A stretch of DNA of 64,000 nt from Balanoglossus misakiensis (taxonomy: Eukaryota; Hemichordata), in assembly GCA_040954595.2 (NCBI GenBank), contig CM082578.2, positions 6,262,001 through 6,326,000 of the forward strand, given 5' to 3'. The position numbers were made by a program, and so were the translations under genes. Below the pieces are notes generated by a model. It had not been told where the DNA came from and searched no databases. It worked only from the letters and a program-made list of their open reading frames with translations. The first letter of the stretch is position 1; every line of letters starts with the position of its first letter. This document shows positions 62,501-64,000 of this stretch, in pieces.

Positions 62501-63940
62501 GAGTGTCGTTTAACCCTTTCACCACCATGGTTCAGTCCAAACCCACTGTTTTTTGTGGTAAGGTTGAACCTCTAATGAGGGGGTGGACGTGTGCTGTCTT
62601 GTTCTGATGAATTCAAAAACTGGAGCTATGTCCATCCTGTCTGTCTGAGTGTGAGAAAACTGAACATTTTAAGCAAAAATTTGTCTGTATCACCTAGGCC
62701 CGGGGTCACTTGGATCAAGCTTTAGATATTGTCATCAAAAAGGGATTGTTACAGTTAGACGCGGACACCACAGCTCAGCTGATGGCTCAGGGATTCTCTG
62801 CTGCCATGGCAACCCCTGCAGGAGCATTACTGAGATGTATGACATCACCCGACCTTGTGCACCATCTCTTGAACAAGGTAAAGTGTGTTTTTGACATTGA
62901 ATGAATGAATGTATAATCCATACACATCAATCATGAAATCTTTCTGTTTAACTGGTTTGTACACCAGTCAGCTTATACACTGTAGTTCAAAGTCATCATC
63001 GATCAATTAATCAATGTTCTGACCTCGAATGAGCATATGGACCTCTCAAAATTATAAACTGGAAACCAGGCACAATGCCAACTGATAATTTGAACTTGAT
63101 CTAGTAATTGCTTGTCAGTGAGAACTTTCACAAAAATGCTATTTTTAAATTTTGTATCCACAGCCTGAGTTTACTCAGAAATATCTGATTGCGATGAAAT
63201 CGTGCATCGGGGAATTAGACATCGATACATTGCTGAGGATAGCAGAACTGTTTGATCCTTCCAGACCCACCATCAAAATGCTCTTACATAAGGCTTCAGT
63301 CAAGGGAAGAAAACGGTGAGACACCACTGACATGAAAAACCGTATAATCAATAGCCCTGACACAATATAAAAGCATAGAATGCTCAAAACTTGGAATTCT
63401 TGAACTCTGACCTCCTGATGACCTGTGACATGAGGGATAAGCAAATAACATACCACACATGTAGTAGAACATGTCAAACACAACAAAATGGTACAGAAAG
63501 CAGAATTGTTTCCTGAATTGCTTTTTATTAGGGGGGGGGCAATATCCTTTCCATTTCTAGTATTTGCCTTCAGGGTGTGCTTCCATCTTGACTTTGCATC
63601 GTGCCCTACATTCTCAACACAGAGTGTACAGTAGTCAGCTGTTTCTGTCATACTATAGTCTGTTTTAACAACTAGCGGTGTGGATCAAATTCATTATAGA
63701 AAATTAAACTTGGGTTTCACGGCATAAATCATAGCACGGACATCCATGATCAGAGCCATCGACTCATTGAATCATTGCAGTAAATTAGCTTGGTGTATGG
63801 CCACCTGGCCTGCAGACATCTCACTGCTTAATATCATGTTATATATGACGATATTATTTTTCTGTGGGTTAATTGATAGGTCGCCCTCGTCAAGTTCAAT
63901 AGCGTCAGCCTTCAGCACATCTAGTGACTATGCATACCAG
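56533..63940 (+). CDS. Beta-propeller plus helical-repeat protein, 5' part (partial)
   Basis: Not recognised. Coding exons: 56533-56710, 57230-57297, 57554-57734, 57899-57966, 58184-58306, 58731-58875, 59035-59162, 59768-59887, 60416-60744, 61181-61313, 61846-62042, 62203-62299, 62698-62877, 63164-63315, 63880-63940, then off the window; at least 720 aa. Phases agree throughout; the acceptor at 61181 is the least certain. The first exon, or the start itself, is uncertain (see the finding at 56439). Residues about 85-210 look like WD-type blades (FDPSGEWLVCACSDSTVCVV, VAIVGTELGELVFIDLA). Residues about 340-446 include a charged linker (LKKEAEERAVAGSPRRK). Residues about 448-700 are helical repeats (GEFTQAMKLFSLSK, AEHGMYELMMNIARARGHLD). 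The end is Ser-rich. This layout recalls propeller/solenoid trafficking scaffolds (Vps or HPS type), but that is inference only. Confidence 0.75.
58445..58518. mobile_element. Fragment of the TTAACCCTTTCACC MITE family
   Basis: Ends CCAGGTGGTGAAAGGGTTAA and contains ACAATGGGTTTGGGCGGAACC, matching in inverse the elements at 61321 and 62510. Only one terminus is present. Intronic. Confidence 0.6.
61321..61420. mobile_element. TTAA-flanked MITE with CCCTTTCACC termini
   Basis: TTAA at 61321-61324 is followed by CCCTTTCACC, and GGTGAAAGGG is followed by TTAA at 61417-61420. The TTAA duplication and a CCCT terminus are typical of piggyBac-type non-autonomous elements. It is 100 bp long and begins only 8 bp downstream of the exon ending at 61313. 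Confidence 0.7.
61652..61817. mobile_element. TA-flanked mariner-like MITE
   Basis: CAGTCAAACCTGT (from 61654) and its inverse ACAGGTTTGACTG (to 61815) form terminal inverted repeats with TA on both sides. It is about 162 bp, non-coding, and ends 30 bp before the exon starting at 61846. The TA target and CAGT end suit the Tc1/mariner superfamily. The interior repeats GGCCAC and CTGTCTATAAAGGC motifs. Confidence 0.7.
62510..62572. mobile_element. Fragment of the TTAACCCTTTCACC MITE family
   Basis: Begins TTAACCCTTTCACCACCATG and contains GTTCAGTCCAAACCCACTG, matching the elements at 58445 and 61321. The distal terminus is absent. Intronic. Confidence 0.6.
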
Positions 63941-64000
63941 GTAAGAATTTCAGTCGAGTATTTAAGAATTAATCTGTCAGTACAGTCAGTCAGGCAATAC

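Noticed and set aside
1-64000. tRNA or other structured RNA genes
   Set aside because: No A/B-box pattern with a foldable cloverleaf and no rRNA or snRNA core was noticed; a covariance-model scan would be decisive.

Overview
This is animal nuclear DNA. Genes are split by GT-AG introns, coding exons are short, and intergenic DNA is AT-rich with simple repeats and small palindromic transposons. The gene set includes a cytosolic sulfotransferase, leukotriene A4 hydrolase, a class A GPCR and an F-box protein. Together with the many TACATGTA-type palindromes in non-coding DNA, this suggests a marine invertebrate, perhaps a non-vertebrate deuterostome such as a hemichordate or amphioxus, but a lophotrochozoan cannot be excluded. 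The species call is inference only.

Layout. 1-1490 is a nested inverted-repeat element. 4896-6135 is an intronless peptide-type GPCR gene (+) with a TATA box. 6.1-18.8 kb is gene-poor, with a truncated palindromic MITE, an intact foldback MITE and microsatellites. 18811-31677 is one uninterrupted satellite array, about 146 copies of an 88-bp monomer, with clear higher-order (multi-monomer) duplications. 31.7-36.6 kb has no recognised gene. 36.6-36.85 kb holds an orphan terminal coding exon (-). 37.2-41.4 kb is a complete seven-exon cytosolic sulfotransferase (-, 303 aa). 42.7-43.9 kb is an intronless F-box protein with an N-terminal membrane segment (+). 46.3-55.4 kb is a complete 18-exon leukotriene A4 hydrolase (-, 623 aa). 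From about 55.6 kb to the window end is a multi-exon gene (+), probably a beta-propeller plus helical-repeat protein whose family I do not recognise; it runs off the right edge.

The genes do not form a pathway. Leukotriene A4 hydrolase and the right-hand gene are divergent and probably share a short bidirectional promoter. All splice junctions listed were read by hand from GT/AG signals and reading-frame continuity. Phases close exactly across the sulfotransferase and the hydrolase. In the right-hand gene they close except at the 5' end (unresolved) and at one less certain acceptor at 61181.

Most notable: the satellite with its higher-order structure; a Phe in the hydrolase where the human enzyme has Tyr378, the residue modified in suicide inactivation; a GC-AG intron in the sulfotransferase; the orphan exon; and several MITEs with readable target-site duplications.
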